Of a stretch of DNA of 64,000 bases, positions 1-12,123 are shown in pieces. This DNA is from Dioscorea cayenensis subsp. rotundata. Taxonomy: Eukaryota > Streptophyta > Magnoliopsida > Dioscoreales > Dioscoreaceae. The notes under the pieces were generated by a model. It did not search any database and was not told the origin of the DNA. It saw only the letters and a list, made by a program, of their open reading frames with translations. The position numbers were made by a program, and so were the translations under genes. The stretch spans positions 1,612,001-1,676,000 of the forward strand of contig NC_052479.1 of NCBI RefSeq assembly GCF_009730915.1, read 5' to 3'. Numbering within the stretch: position 1 is the stretch's first letter; each line of letters starts with the position of its first letter.

Positions 1-1392
1 GCCTTGAATAGTTAACCGGTCTCCACTGCACTTAAATTAACTTAATTTAGGCTAAACACTGTTGAACCAATTTGAACCAAAGATCAATTCCACTGGAACC
101 AAGTTTCTAATTGCACTGGAACCAACTCAATTTCATACTGAACCAGATTGAACCATCAATTTCTAGTATACGTCATTAAAATTTCCTGGACCAACTTGGT
201 TCGTTAAACTGAACTCCAAATTTTCTTGAATTGGTTCAGCCAAAATCCTTTAGCCCAACATCCAAACCAAGCCCAAATCAATCCCCAACCAACCCAAATT
301 AACCAAAACAATCTCAATTCCAACACACACTCAATTTTGATTTGATCAAAGTCCCAGACCAAATTAATCTAATTAAACCCAACCACACCAATTCTCATTC
401 AAACCCAAGTCCATCTCAACCTGATTTGACCCGGGCCCAACTCAACCAAATCAATTCCAACTTGGTTTAATTTCCAATCAAACACCTGACTCACTCAACC
501 CATTTCAATCCAACAATCATCATTAACACTAATCATCATAATCACTAATTTAAATTAACTAAACTAAATTTTAATCTCAAGGCTGCAAGAAATTTGCCAC
601 AAGTAATCCTAAGTAAACGCACTCCACCAATCCAAGCACTTTATCATTAAATACAAGCGTTGACACTAAATTTCATCTCAAAACAACACCCTCATCATCA
701 TTCTATTAATATTTCTTCAAATTCATCAACATTTTCATCAAATCTCAACCATAAATACATATATATACATGCATACATACACATGCCTACAAATACACAA
801 AGGTTCTTCTTACCAGCCCAAGCCATCCCTCCCAAGGAAAGCCTATCACTCCGACGATCTCCAGCTCCTCCTCCTCAAACCTCAAATTTCCTTTCCCATT
901 TCTTCATAACCTCGGTTACCGTGAAAGAAACGCATGAGGCATTTAACAACACTCAAGCTCTAGTATCTTTTCTCCAAATTTAACTTTCACTGAAATTTAC
1001 AGATTAGTCCCTGCAAAATCTTAATCTCTCTACAAGTCAGTCCCTGCAAAACCTTCCACAAATGGTCCCCTGAATTATGAAAATAGTATTCTCAAAAAGG
1101 TCCTTGGAAACTAACAAATGGTCCCTGAAGTATAACACAATATTTCAAAAGGTCCCTCACCGCCTTACTCCTTTCCACTCCTTGGTTTCCATAAATATTT
1201 TATAGTATCAATCCTTTTCTATGCTCACTTTTAACCCCAAAATCTTTTATAAACTTTTACACTTTAAGTCCTGTCTTCGTGTCCACTTGTTTCTCAACAA
1301 TATTACTCGTAGGTAAATCTCATCGCAGAACTACAGTAATACTCTCGAATATATTTTCCACGAAGCTAATCATGTGTCTGTGTAGTATTACA
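1..1392 (-). repeat. 3' LTR of the LARD-like element (partial)
   Basis: Homologous along its length to 4300-5659, sharing CCAACTTGGTTC-type words, the run of 'ggtccctga' phrases and the 'aataaatatttta' block. The copies differ by many small insertions as well as substitutions. The minus-strand start (TGTAATAC) lies at 1392. The other end is beyond the window. The forward frame at 660-983 has no counterpart in the other LTR and is not taken as a gene. Confidence 0.6.
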
Positions 1393-4299
1393 ATCTTTCA
1401 AGAAAATTTCGCCCCCGAAATTTCCTTTTAACATGGGTACATCAACTCCTGACATCACCCACTGTCACTTCACTTGTCTCCGAACTGCTCTTGTTCCCAA
1501 CACGCCTCAGTCAGTAAATAACAACACCGCGAGTGGACGCCCAAGTATCCTCGACTGCCCATCAAAGTGAACCTCGATTCCCTTCCATAACGGTGTATGC
1601 TACGTATACAACACTCCTTTCACGATGCGTTACTCCTGCTTCCTCACTTCCAAAACCCAGCACACACAAAACAATCTCAGTATTTTCCACAATCCATAGA
1701 AAAGCAACTTCTTATTTACAAGCTAGGAATACATCATACCGAGATACACAAAGTGGAATACATATCTCAAGCACACATGGTAGTACAAACAAAGTTATTC
1801 CACTATTCATAAGTCTCATATAACCATCGAACCTCATCCTTGTCTCAGCTTTCATGGGCTCAACCTTTCCTTGCCCATCGCTTTCAACCGCCGCATCTAG
1901 CTAGCTAAGGATCGCACGGGCATCATCATACGCCGCAGAAACTCCCTCGTAAACCCATACCTCCCTTCTCACTCGTATACGACTGCCCAGCACGCTCCAT
2001 GTAGATATTCCTCACCAAGCAACTATAGAGCCAAAATCTCGTATTCATAGTTACCACATAACGAGTAGCAGGACATAAACATCACTCATCGTCATCTTTG
2101 ATTACCGTGTAATAACAGAATCCAAGATGCCGAGGCAACAAGAGTGAGCCAGAGGGTACTCGAGCAAAGACATTGGTTTCCATCTCTTCCCTCTTCGCTC
2201 CTCCTCTCTCTCCCTGCTCCTCCACTTCTCTATGTTCTTCTTCCTCTTGCCGCTCTTCCGAGAAATATCTCTACTCTTCTCTATTATACCTGGAGGAGGT
2301 CCTCGCCCACGCCTGCCTCAAACGCCTTTGGTTCCATCATCTCAAAAATCCTTAAGACACTCAAAAATCCTAATCAATGACGCAAGTATCGTATCTTCCC
2401 TATTTAAAACACACATTAAACCACACCTGTAGGAGCTCGGCTATAATTCATCCAAATTCGCATAAATCAAGTTTCGAATCAATGTCACGCCGTCATGACA
2501 CCCTTTAAGAATCAATGTAGCCAGATAAAGAAGACTCAAGTTACCACTGCAAATCCCTCATCATTCTTAAGCACACGATGTCCAAAAGTATCTTCAAATC
2601 ACAATGCAAATCACGTCGCGCAGCTTGAACAAAGAGAATGCCAAATACCCTTCTTCGGGCAACTTTTAAGTAAACTTATTTTAGATAAAAACCAATTCCA
2701 ATAATTATCTCAACCCGACCAGATCACAAAGCATCGCCGCTTCAAATGTCAAAACCTACTATCAACCTTATTCCCAATACATGCAACTTAGGTTTCAACC
2801 CAGACTCGAGACTCCCACTACTTCTACCGGGGCCCTTAACTTTCCTGGCCTTAATCACTACTAAACCTCTAAGTCTAGATACGACTTTCTAAACTTAGGC
2901 TCGTGATCACAACCCATGATCTCTCTCTCACCCATCACAGATATCAACCCAACCTCGCGACTGTATACCAAAAGATGTCACACCCACCCCTTCACTCCTA
3001 TCAGAATGTCAGCACCCATCGCTTAAAAATTTCCTTTAATTGAAACCCATGCAAACAAACCGCGTACTAACATCACACTTATACAGTAAAGTGCAAATGA
3101 CTCAAATCGACAATCAAATAGATCATGCTCCACGGCAGCTCGTATCACAAAGACATTCACAATGAGCAGATGAGGGCTCTACTAATTTCTAAATACTAAA
3201 ATATGTTGCAGAGCAGCTATAAAGTATATAAAATACCAATCGCTTTTATAATTTTTCCAACTTTTCCAAAATACTAGAATTTAAAGAAAGTACATTTTTA
3301 AAGAACTTTTAAACATAAATTCATCATAAATCAACGCCAAAATAACTCCATAATATAAAAACCATTCTCAAACCATAGCTCGAACTCTCCCCGACTTAGC
3401 CGCCCGTCATGACTAGGCGCGAGCCAAGGTCTTCAGCATCCCTCGACGCTCGCCCATCGGTGTCCTGCGGGGCATGCACTTTGATCCCCACGTATCATCC
3501 AATCGTGGCTCTACGCCCTCCCACCCTCGATCTCGACCAATCAACAATCGTGTCCACCACGCCACCTCTAAAAGTTCCCGCCTCTGAACCCACTATCGCA
3601 GAGTCGCCCCAGCCTTTCGCCACCATCCAAACCAATACGTAGATGCAAAGAACAATACAAACCGATAAATCATATCACACTGTCCTTATCCGCGATATCT
3701 ACAAGACGATACTACGACTAATATCGCGAAAATCCAACATAAAATACCATTCCCTACGCCGCGAATGAAAACCAATTCCACAAATATTGTTGGTAAAACA
3801 TTTTAAACGCTCACATGATTTCACAAATCATTCCAAATCAAAAGCATATATAACCATCATAACAATACATGAATCAATAATTAAATCACATATATACGAT
3901 TTTCATTATTCACAACACGATAATTATACCAAACCCACGATCAATACGATTGTCGAGAATATCAACTGTAAAGTAAATATACTGATATTTTTAACCTTAT
4001 AATGCAAATTAAAATACGTATAAAATGAATACTTAAATAATTATTTCCAAAATACTACAAATTATTAAACAGGGCTTATTTCAAAAATAATAATAATTAA
4101 TCAATTATTTAAAATAATAGCCCACTACCAACTCACCGTGTCCTTAAGTTAATTCCTCGACTCTAACCCCTCCTCAAGTTCTCGAATAACACCCAATGTA
4201 ATAATATAATAAAAATAACATCACAATCGAAAACCCAAAAGAAAAATACAAAACCAAGAATCGACTTAATTGAGCCCTCCACTTATTCCAATCCTGCTA
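1393..4299. other. Internal region of the LARD-like element, no gene seen
   Basis: Bounded by the two LTR copies. The short open frames here are all on the plus strand, opposite to the element, and none resembles gag, protease, reverse transcriptase, RNase H or integrase. The right third (3780-4250) is very AT-rich. The left edge holds the polypurine-like tract. No host gene recognised. Confidence 0.45.
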
Positions 4300-5659
4300 A
4301 AAACTCGGCCTCAATAGCTAAATCGGTCTCCAAATTTGCGCTCTTAAATTAACTTAATTTCAGGCTAAAACACTGCTGAACCAATTTGAACCAAGATCAA
4401 TTCCACTCGGAACCAAGTTTAATTGCACTGAACCAAACTCAATTTTCACCGGAACCAGATTGAACCAACCCAATTTTATACAAAATTTCCTGGACCAACT
4501 TGGTTCAACTGAACCCAAATTTTCTTGAATTGGTTCAGCCAAAACTTTAGCCCAACATCCAAACCAAGCCCAAATCAATCTCAACCAACTCAAATTAACC
4601 AAACAACTCAATTCTCAACCACACTCAATTTGATTTGATCAAACTCTGTGACCAAATTAATCTCAATTAAACCCAATCCACACCAATTCCTCATTCAAAC
4701 CCAGTCCCATCTCAACTTGATTCGATCGTGCTCAACTCAACCAAATCAATTCCAACTCTGCTTTAATCTAATCAAATCAATTCGACTAACTCAACCCATT
4801 TCAATCCAACAATCATCATTAACACACCTTAATCATCATAATCATCAATTTAATTAACTAAACCAAATTTTAATCTCTATGCACAAGTAACGCTACAAAG
4901 AATCCCAAGTAAAGTTAACTCCACCAATCCAAAGAATTTTCACTCATTGAAATACGCCGACACAAAATTTCATCTCAAAACAACACCCTCATCATTCTCA
5001 TTAATATTTCTTCAAACTCATCAACATTTTCATCAAATCCAACCATATAAATACTATATATATACACTGATACATACACACGCTAAAACAATATGCTAAG
5101 CTTCTTACTAAGCTCAAACTATCCTCCCATGTACTACTCCGACGATCTCCAAGCCCCTCTCCTTAAAACCCCTCAAATTTCTTCCCATTTCTTCATAACC
5201 CTCGGGTTATCAGTAGCAAAACTATGGTATACATTAACAACACTCAAGCTCTAGATTTTTCTCCAAATTTAACTTTCAGCCGAAATTTACATTTAGTCCC
5301 TCAAAACTTAACTTCTTACAAGTCAGTCCCTGCAAAACTCACAAATGGTCCCTGAATTATGAAATAGTATTCTCAAAAGGTCCTTGGAAACTATCAAATG
5401 GTCCCTGAAGTATAACACAATATTTCAAAAAGGTCCCTACCGCCTTACCTTTCAGTCCTTGGTTTCCATAAATATTTTATATCAATCCTTTTTCTATTAC
5501 TCTTTAACCCAAAATCTTTTATAAACTTTTACACTTAAGTCCTTGTTCTGTCCACTTGGGGTTTCTCAACAATATTACTCTGTAGAAAAATCTTACTGCA
5601 ACTATAGTAATACCCTGAATATATTTTCCAACAGTTAATCACAGGTTCAGGGTATTACA
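4300..5659 (-). repeat. 5' LTR of the LARD-like element
   Basis: Second copy of the long direct repeat. Its minus-strand start is TGTAATACCC at 5659, directly abutting Copia gag sequence at 5660. The inner (left) boundary is placed only by where similarity to position 1 begins and may extend further left. Confidence 0.55.
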
Positions 5660-6051
5660 GTGTCTGTGTTCTCCATCTGTAGCAACTCAAACTGCCTTCT
5701 AAGAGTTTGAAGTCTTACCTTCTGAACTCTTTCAACACCTCTGTAGGATTTTGCAAGAATATCCCACGCCTCTTTTGCAGTATCCGCAACAGCTATCTTC
5801 TCAAAAATCTCATCATTAACTCCTTGATGGATGTAATAGAGAGCCTTCCGATCTTTCTTTCTGGCTTCTCGGTAGGTCTGTCTTTGAGCTTCAGTTGGAT
5901 TGTTCTCCAAGGAAGGAACTCCATTTTCAACAACAGCAAGAACTTCTTGAAAATCAAACAACACCTTCATCTGCACACTCCAACGATTGTAGTTCTTCCC
6001 ATCTAGAGTAGGAAGAGTGGGATTAATTGTGCCGCTGTTGTGATTCGCCAT
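5660..6051 (-). pseudogene. Copia gag polyprotein, 5' fragment interrupted by an LTR insertion
   Basis: The minus-strand frame starts at the ATG at 6049-6051 and encodes about 130 residues of a plant Copia gag (UBN2/DUF4219 type). Visible motifs are LDGKNYNRW near residue 15, a KDRKALYYIHQ segment, and AKEAWDILAKSYRG followed by LQTLRRQFELLQM. These are hallmarks of the capsid-like domain that assembles virus-like particles. The frame runs into the LARD 5' LTR at 5659, so the zinc knuckle and all of pol are missing here and would lie beyond the window if present. The primer site and LTR sit immediately upstream, so this is the 5' end of a real element. Confidence 0.85.
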
Positions 6052-6052
6052 G

Positions 6053-6064
6053 GCTCTGATGCCA
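6053..6064 (-). other. Primer binding site of the interrupted Copia element
   Basis: The minus strand reads TGGCATCAGAGC, one base from the canonical tRNA-iMet complement TGGTATCAGAGC. It lies between the LTR end and the gag ATG, two bases from the start codon. Confidence 0.75.
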
Positions 6065-6068
6065 GATC

Positions 6069-6272
6069 TGATGGATTTAAAACAAAAGTGCTTCACTTTA
6101 TTAGAGAATTCGTTAAGAATTACATTGAATGACTAGGCCTTTTAAAGGCTGGACTCCATAACTAGAAACAAACTTTTAAAGATAATCATTAATTTAAACT
6201 AAACTAATGAAGATAAGATAACACAAGATCTCTAAATGATAAGCTTTATCAGATTTGGGATTATTACTAACA
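6069..6272 (-). repeat. 5' LTR (204 bp) of the interrupted Copia element
   Basis: On the minus strand it begins TGTTAGTAATA and ends CCATCA, four bases from the primer binding site. The flank at 6273 (tattt) begins sequence that is also found uninterrupted at about 15034, beside LOR-2. That second locus therefore shows the site without this insertion. Confidence 0.7.
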
Positions 6273-6952
6273 TATTTAAGGTTGCGTCAAAAAAACCTAT
6301 TGAATGCATAGGGGTATATTCATATAGTGGCTATATCTGCCGATATAGGTTTCAAATGACTTTATAGCAATGGACTTGCTGTTGCTATAGCTAAAGCTGT
6401 ACATATACGCCACGGATATAAGCCCTATAGTGGCAGATGGGTGGACAAATATATATATATATATATATATATATTATTATTAATTTTTGATATTTGGTGA
6501 TAAACACTCCCATTTAAAGTTAATAGTCAAGGACGTGTACTGATGTGGAGCGCATCCTTAAGCTCAATAACATCATACTCTTACCTTACATAGGTTTCGA
6601 TTTTTTGTATTTTCTGAAATGATCGAGTATCTTATACAAAAGACTCAGTACCAATGATTAAAAAAAAAACATAGACAAACCTTTTTATATAGTGTTATAA
6701 CAATTGATAAAAATATATCTACTTATTTTTCAAATAATAATACATTACAAGCACATTAAAATATGCCAACAATTTTATCATAAAATGAATAATAAAAAAA
6801 CAACAATTTTATCATAAGATGAATAATAAAAAAAAAACATGGACAAATCAACCACATATCAATATGCATATGTAATATGCCGATCACTTCAGAGAAAAAG
6901 AAATACCCAAAGAAATATATTTGACTGCAGACGGTCTTCTTGACTTTCAAGC
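6273..6952. repeat. 3' flank of LOR-1, duplicated beside LOR-2; includes an (AT)n tract
   Basis: The segment from 6273 (aaggttgcgtca) recurs at 15034-15399, with shared phrases about a 'cctattgaatg.ataggggt' block and the sequence just before the LOR stop. The copies differ by indels. An (AT)n run lies at about 6449-6474. No gene seen. Confidence 0.7.
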
Positions 6953-7799
6953 TCATGAAGATGCTGCTTGCAAAACTTGAGCGATTGCATCTATAACCTC
7001 CGGCATGGAAGAATCAACTTCTTTAGGGAGATGATGGAGATGGAGGATAACAACGAGTGAGACAATAAAGGCATGGTCTGTGTATGGATTGATGTTCACC
7101 ACAAATGCATGTTTGTCCCATGGCAAATTCACAAACTTGTGTTCCTTCCTCATCTGCATGTACAAATTGAATTCCTATAAACGTTTATGTGTCTACGTAC
7201 CTAAAAACTGCATGCATGCATGTACGTATAATTATAAATATATATACCTGAGCAACAACAATGGACGTATCCCCCTTGTAAATCTTGATTGATCTCTTTT
7301 TATACCCTCCTTTTATCTTAAAATCATACTTATTCTCTATGGTCTTATTAGCAGCAAGATTCACTCGCCACAATGTATTGAACCCAAATGATGAGCTCCT
7401 CTTCAACTTAAACAACAGATCTCTTTTCTTCTTGCTAGCACCTCTGAATACTTGCCACCGATCATGACAACTCCAACTCTTTAACACACACACACATATA
7501 TATATATATAGAGAGAGAGAAATAAATTTAAAAAAAGTCATAAAAAGGTGATAATAATTGAGATATATAACATGTACCTTTTTTCTTTTTAGGGAAATGA
7601 GAGGGCTTGAAGAGTTTGCATCAACTAAGAACCACATGTTATCTTTAGAAGAGCCATCAAACCAAAAGAGGGGTTTGCCGTTAACGTCGGTGACGGCGAG
7701 CTCACCATGCCTCACTCCGGCGATTGTTTTGGAGAAAACAAGATCTGTAGCGTAGGGAAGACAGTATTGTGGCCCCATGATTGGATTGTGATATTCCAT
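6953..7799 (-). CDS. LOR: LURP-one-related protein, three exons, intact (LOR-1)
   Basis: Protein of the LURP-one-related/DUF567 family, which has a Tubby C-terminal-like beta-barrel around a central helix. Arabidopsis LURP1 acts in basal defence against oomycetes; the biochemical role of the family is unsettled. Exons on the minus strand are 7578-7799 (74 codons), 7248-7478 (77 codons) and 6953-7153 (66 codons plus stop). All introns are GT-AG in phase 0, giving 217 residues, the usual family length. Exon 1 starts MEYHNPIMGPQYC and carries HGELAVTDVNGKPLFWF. Exon 2 carries WQVFRG and IYKGDTSIVVAQ. Exon 3 carries HAFVVNINP and HAFIVSLVVIL. The ATG at 7797-7799 is chosen because it fits the start of the other copies. 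No frameshift or stop is seen. It is most similar to LOR-2. Confidence 0.88.
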
Positions 7800-8102
7800 G
7801 TTTGAGTTGTGAAGAGAGTAGCAATTAATGGAATGCAGAACTTGATGATAATAAAAATACACACACAAATATGATTCTTCTTAAATCATGTGTGAACTAA
7901 GAATTTTCTTTGTTTGAATTTATCATGATGTTGACTTGTGTGGAAGAGCCTTAATTTGTTAGAATATATGGATCATGATGTTTACTTGTGTGGAAGAGCA
8001 AGGCTCAAAAGAAGCATTTGAGTTGATCTCAACATTGACTTAGCTTCTCCAAATACTACGAGATTGCTATCATTCGTTTATAATATATATTTTTTTAATT
8101 AA
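7800..8102. promoter_or_regulatory. Upstream region of LOR-1 with W-box-like cores
   Basis: The 5' flank of LOR-1 contains TTGACT at 7931-7936, about 132 bp upstream of the ATG, and TTGACT at 8035-8040. TTGAC(C/T) is the core bound by WRKY factors. A similar motif lies upstream of LOR-5 and LOR-6. No clear TATA box was identified. Function is inference. Confidence 0.35.
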
Positions 8103-8104
8103 TA

Positions 8105-8349
8105 CTCTTTCCGTTCTTTTTTATTTGTCGTGGTTAACCGAATCTCACATACAAAAAAATTTAGTTATTTCACAAAATTTTATAAAAAATAGTTATCTTC
8201 CCAAAATTACCCCTAATTTATATATTTACATTTCTCTCTCATATTTAATTTCAAGAAGATAATTAAATAGAGTGTTAAGGGTAATTTTAGGAAAAAAATA
8301 ATAAATACTTCTTGATGTTAGAAAATGACAAATAAAAAGAAACATGGAG
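8105..8349. mobile_element. Stowaway-type MITE (Tc1/mariner)
   Basis: The 245-bp element is flanked by TA at 8103-8104 and 8350-8351. Its terminal inverted repeats start CTCTTTCCGTTC on the left and, reversed, CTCCATGTTTC on the right, and both run into a shared TTTTTATTTGTC. This matches Stowaway ends (CTCCCTCCGTT type). No coding capacity. Confidence 0.85.
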
Positions 8350-8706
8350 TAAAAAGGTGAATAAATAATTTATACTAACAAAAGAACATTATGATTAGTA
8401 GTTGTAAGAAGGAAACTTCGTGCATAATCAATCTTCTCGGAAATTGAATTAATTTTCAATTACTTTTCTAGTTTTTCAAGGTTTGTCGTCAATTTCAAGA
8501 TTTTTGTTTTTATTTACTTGGTGGACAAGCCACTGTGTACTAGGGGTATATGTGGATGTGTGTTGATGCACTACTTCTTCAGGCTATCTCTAACCCACAA
8601 CTCCAAAATTTTATCACAAATTTCAAATTTGGTTTTACTACAATAAATTATACTCCAACAACAAACTCTAAAAATATATATTCTCATAATATTCCTTATA
8701 CATCTC

Positions 8707-8745
<39 letters not shown>

Positions 8746-9099
8746 ATAAAAAAAATACTTAAAAGTAATTATTTTTAACAATGATTTAATTAAATATTTT
8801 ATTAATAAAAAGAATGAAGCTGATTTTATATCAACAATGGACAAATAAAATAGCTATGAAAAAGCACAAATAAAAAATAAGATCTTGATGACAGATTTGA
8901 GCACAATTAGTGATCATAATATCTGTGCTTATATTCAATCTGACTAAACACGAATTATGCAAAAAAGAGGATATTTTCAACATCACCTCCTTCAGGCTCG
9001 AAGCCCTTTGGAAACTATTTCAACAATCTTGGCAGAAGTGGTGCTAATTTCCTGGAATATTAATATGTTGTTTTAATATAATTAATTTTTACATTACAT
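8350..9099. other. Intergenic DNA with a (TTA)n microsatellite
   Basis: AT-rich sequence without a supportable gene. A TTA/ATT trinucleotide run lies at about 8709-8743. The open frame at 8550-8762 simply reads through it. Confidence 0.5.
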
Positions 9100-9102
9100 T
9101 AA

Positions 9103-9477
9103 GGGGCCGTTTGGTTCGTGTTAATGACATATTACCACGTTACGAGATTACCATGGTAATATGAGTGTGAATGTTATATGAGTGGGAATATTGCGGTAAT
9201 TTAATATAACCATGTTTGGTTGGGAACTTTTATTACTTTGGTTTTCATGGTAATCAATTTGTTAAAATATAAAAAGTTATAAGATTACCACGGGAATCCA
9301 AGATAGACACCAAATTTGGTGGTAATAGGATTACCACTTTTTTGGTAATATTTATAAGTTGGTAATGTGATATTACCATACAGATTACCACTAATACAAT
9401 GCCAAACGTGGTAATATTTTTAGATTACCACGTAACACATGGTAATCATTCTACATTACCGCGAACCAAACGGCCCC
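9103..9477. mobile_element. Tourist-type MITE (PIF/Harbinger)
   Basis: 375 bp with near-perfect termini: GGGGCCGTTTGGTTCG on the left, and its reverse complement CGAACCAAACGGCCCC on the right. Flanked by a TAA duplication at 9100-9102 and 9478-9480. The interior is rich in 'attaccac' words. No coding sequence. Confidence 0.9.
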
Positions 9478-9480
9478 TAA

Positions 9481-10095
9481 CTGTTATTAAGGTTACTTAA
9501 CAGCTCGATTTGTTATTGGTGAATGTTTATGCAGTATTATCAATATTATTATGAATGTATTTTTGTTTTAAATTCATAATGCATGTGTTTTTGATTGTTT
9601 TTGATATATATTTTTAACTATTTCAGTTTAATAAATTTATCATAAATTAATTTAATTAACAATCTTATTATTAATTAATTAATTAATTGCACACAAAATT
9701 AATATTGTAAGTATAAATTGACTACTTATAATTATATTCATGAATTATTAATTTTATAATTTCAATTACAATAAAAATATAAAACAAATATTGATTAACA
9801 AAATAATATATGTGTGGGACCCCAAATTGGGGTCACAAATAGTTAACTCTAAATTTAGGGTAATATTTGGGGATAGGTTGGAGCTAACTATGCCCCCAAA
9901 TTTGGGATATAGGGTCATGGTTGGAGATGTCATCACCTTGTGCATAGGTGATTTATGATTGGCATGAGCCATAGAGGATCCTTATTCACTATACTTCGAA
10001 CAAGATTTGAACGTGCATTCTAGATTTAGAAAAGAATATGCCTTACCACTGCCCTATATTAGTGTTGGCCAATTTGAAGATTTTCTCCTATATTA
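9481..10095. other. Intergenic DNA, no gene seen
   Basis: AT-rich, with short ATTA runs near 9670. The segment 10047-10090 contains a tandem copy of about 33 bp (tagtgttggccaatttgaag...) whose second copy is split by the Harbinger element that follows. Confidence 0.5.
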
Positions 10096-10297
10096 GGGGG
10101 TGTTTAGATGCCAAGAGTGGATTGTGGGAGGAGTGGATTGGGAGTGACATGAGGGGTAATGGAGGAGTGAGAATGAAGAATGTGTTTGGTTGGTAAGGTT
10201 TGGAGAGTGTAATTTATTGGGAATGGGAAAAGTAAAGAAAGTGAATATGATAAAATGACAATTATGACCCTCATCCATATAAATGATATTGTATATA

Positions 10298-10625
10298 GGT
10301 CAAAATATCAAAATGGTCCCTCTATTTTGCGTTTTTCGCCCTTTTAGTCCCTCTAATATGAAATCCGCCTTTTTGGTCCTGATATTTTTACATTTTTGTC
10401 TTTTTGGTCCCTCTAATTAACGGATCTGCCATTTTGGTCCTTCCAATTGATGAATTAGAGGGATCAAAAAGGATGAAAATGTGAAAATAAGAGGATCAAA
10501 ATGGCAGATTTTACAACTATAGGACGAAAATGTGCAAATACAAGGACCAAAAGGGTGGATTTTATATTAGAGGGACTAAAAGGGCGAAAAATAAAAAATA
10601 GAGGGACCTTTTTTATATTTAAACC
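10298..10625. mobile_element. Fold-back inverted-repeat element nested in the Harbinger element
   Basis: The two halves are inverted copies of each other. The left half has 'ggtccctctattttg', 'tttagtccctctaatat' and 'aaatccgcc'. The right half has 'ggtggattttatattagagg' and 'aatagagggacc'. The transcript would form a hairpin about 150 bp long. It shares 'agtccctcta' words with a second fold-back at 38812-39125. Confidence 0.65.
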
Positions 10626-11784
10626 TTGTATATATAATAATGAGTTATTTTTAATTATATATATTTTTAAATTATGAAAAATAAATATTTAATTTTAGTA
10701 TACTATAATTTCAATCTAATTTTTGGGATGAGATGTTAATATCATTAATTAGATATTAATTAATGGTGTTAAATATACTGAATTATTATTAATTATAATT
10801 TTTAAAACATTGAAAAAAATCTAACTAATTAATTATAAAAAAAAACTATTTAAATTGATAATACTATAATTTTGTTATAAGTATTATATTTAAATATTAA
10901 TATTATTAATTGGCTAGTAATTAATGGTATTAACTATAATGAGATATTTTTAATTATATTTGTGTAATTAACACATTCAAAAAAAGTTAACTAATTAATT
11001 ATCAAAATAAATATTTGTAATAACATTGAAAATAATAATAATATAACTTTTTCTTGTCATCTCTTTCTTTTCCTTTGCCATATAGGGCAATGGAAAAACC
11101 ATGTTACTGTCAACAATATACATAAACACACAATATAACCATGTTTTCTATCATCATGTTAATAACAAGAACATTTTCCGCCCGCCACAATGGATTTGTA
11201 GATAGCCAGTGTGCTTGTTGGAATCTTTTCCTTCACCATTCTTTCTAATTGAGCAAGGTACTCATTTCTTAACCCATTTTTCGCCCGCCACAATGGATTT
11301 GTAAATAGCTCAACTAAAGCATCAACCAGGGCTTTATCTTCCTCTACTGTCCATAGTGTTTGCTTTGACTCCTACCCCTGGATTGTGAATCTCCATCCAT
11401 ACTAAACAACAAAGGGAAAAAAATAGAAAAAGAAGACAAAATTCTGTAAGTGGTTAATGCATTACAAATCATAAACAAAAATCAAAATCATAGATAAAAA
11501 TCAAAATCATAGACAAATATCAAAATAATTAACAAAGTACTTATTATGTCTATCATGTCATACAATACAATAGCATTACAAATTGTTGGTTCTTCATGTC
11601 ATAGCAAAACACTACAACAAAGTAATTAACAATTTTATTATGCTCAACTTGAGTGCAAAGCATTAAACATATCCAAGGCCATGTTAAGCCGAAATTGTGT
11701 CCATTCATCTGTTGGTTCAACAGTCATATTGTTTTCCATATCATCTAGTGTGCTTTCTTCCAGGGTTGTATCACCAACATCATC

Positions 11785-12123
11785 TTATGCAGGATCTTCT
11801 ACCATTTCTTGTCTGATGAAGTTATGAAGCAAACAACAAGCATTAATGATACGCCGTTGAGTGCCTATATTATAAAAACTTGGGCTAGATAAGATTTTCC
11901 AATGACTTTTTAGAAGACCGAATGTCCTTTCAATTACATTTCTTGCGCTAGCATGTTTCATATTGAAAAATTCTTGAGGTGTAAGTGGTTGATGCCCATT
12001 GGCCCAGGAACTTAAATGGTAGCATGTTTCAATTACATATGCATGCTTGCACACAGTGCAGACAACTTTTTGCAACTTTTGTGCTTGTTTTTTTAAATAT
12101 CTATCTAGTTTCCATGTCACCAT
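11785..12123 (-). pseudogene. Harbinger DDE transposase, C-terminal fragment
   Basis: A 112-residue frame contains FFNMKHASARNVIERTFGLL, then WKILSSPSFY and RRIINACCLLHNFIRQEM. This is the conserved C-terminal block of the DDE_Tnp_4 nuclease of plant PIF/Harbinger transposases, including the catalytic Glu of ARNVIERTFG. The upstream part (residues 1-50) no longer matches the family well, and the earlier catalytic aspartates are not visible, so the enzyme is dead. A full transposase is about 350-450 residues. It lies inside the matching termini at 10096 and 13754. Confidence 0.85.

Larger units (their letters stand above)
1..5659 (-). mobile_element. Non-autonomous LTR retrotransposon (LARD-like, Gypsy-type ends)
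   Basis: Two long direct repeats (1-1392 and about 4300-5659) flank a 2.9-kb internal stretch with no recognisable gag or pol frame on the minus strand. The right ends of both repeats read on the minus strand as an LTR start of the form TGTAATAC. Just inside the left copy (1393-1440) the minus strand has a GGGGGCGAAATTTTC tract, which resembles the polypurine/3' end of plant Tekay/Del chromoviruses. This sets the orientation as minus, with 1-1392 as the 3' LTR (cut by the window edge) and 4300-5659 as the 5' LTR. No tRNA-iMet primer site was found left of the 5' LTR, so its inner boundary is uncertain. The 5' LTR abuts a Copia gag, the likely insertion target. Assignment to a Gypsy-derived LARD is inference. 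Confidence 0.6.

Noticed and set aside
660-983. 107-residue frame
   Set aside because: Lies in an LTR, on the strand opposite the element, and is not conserved in the second LTR copy.
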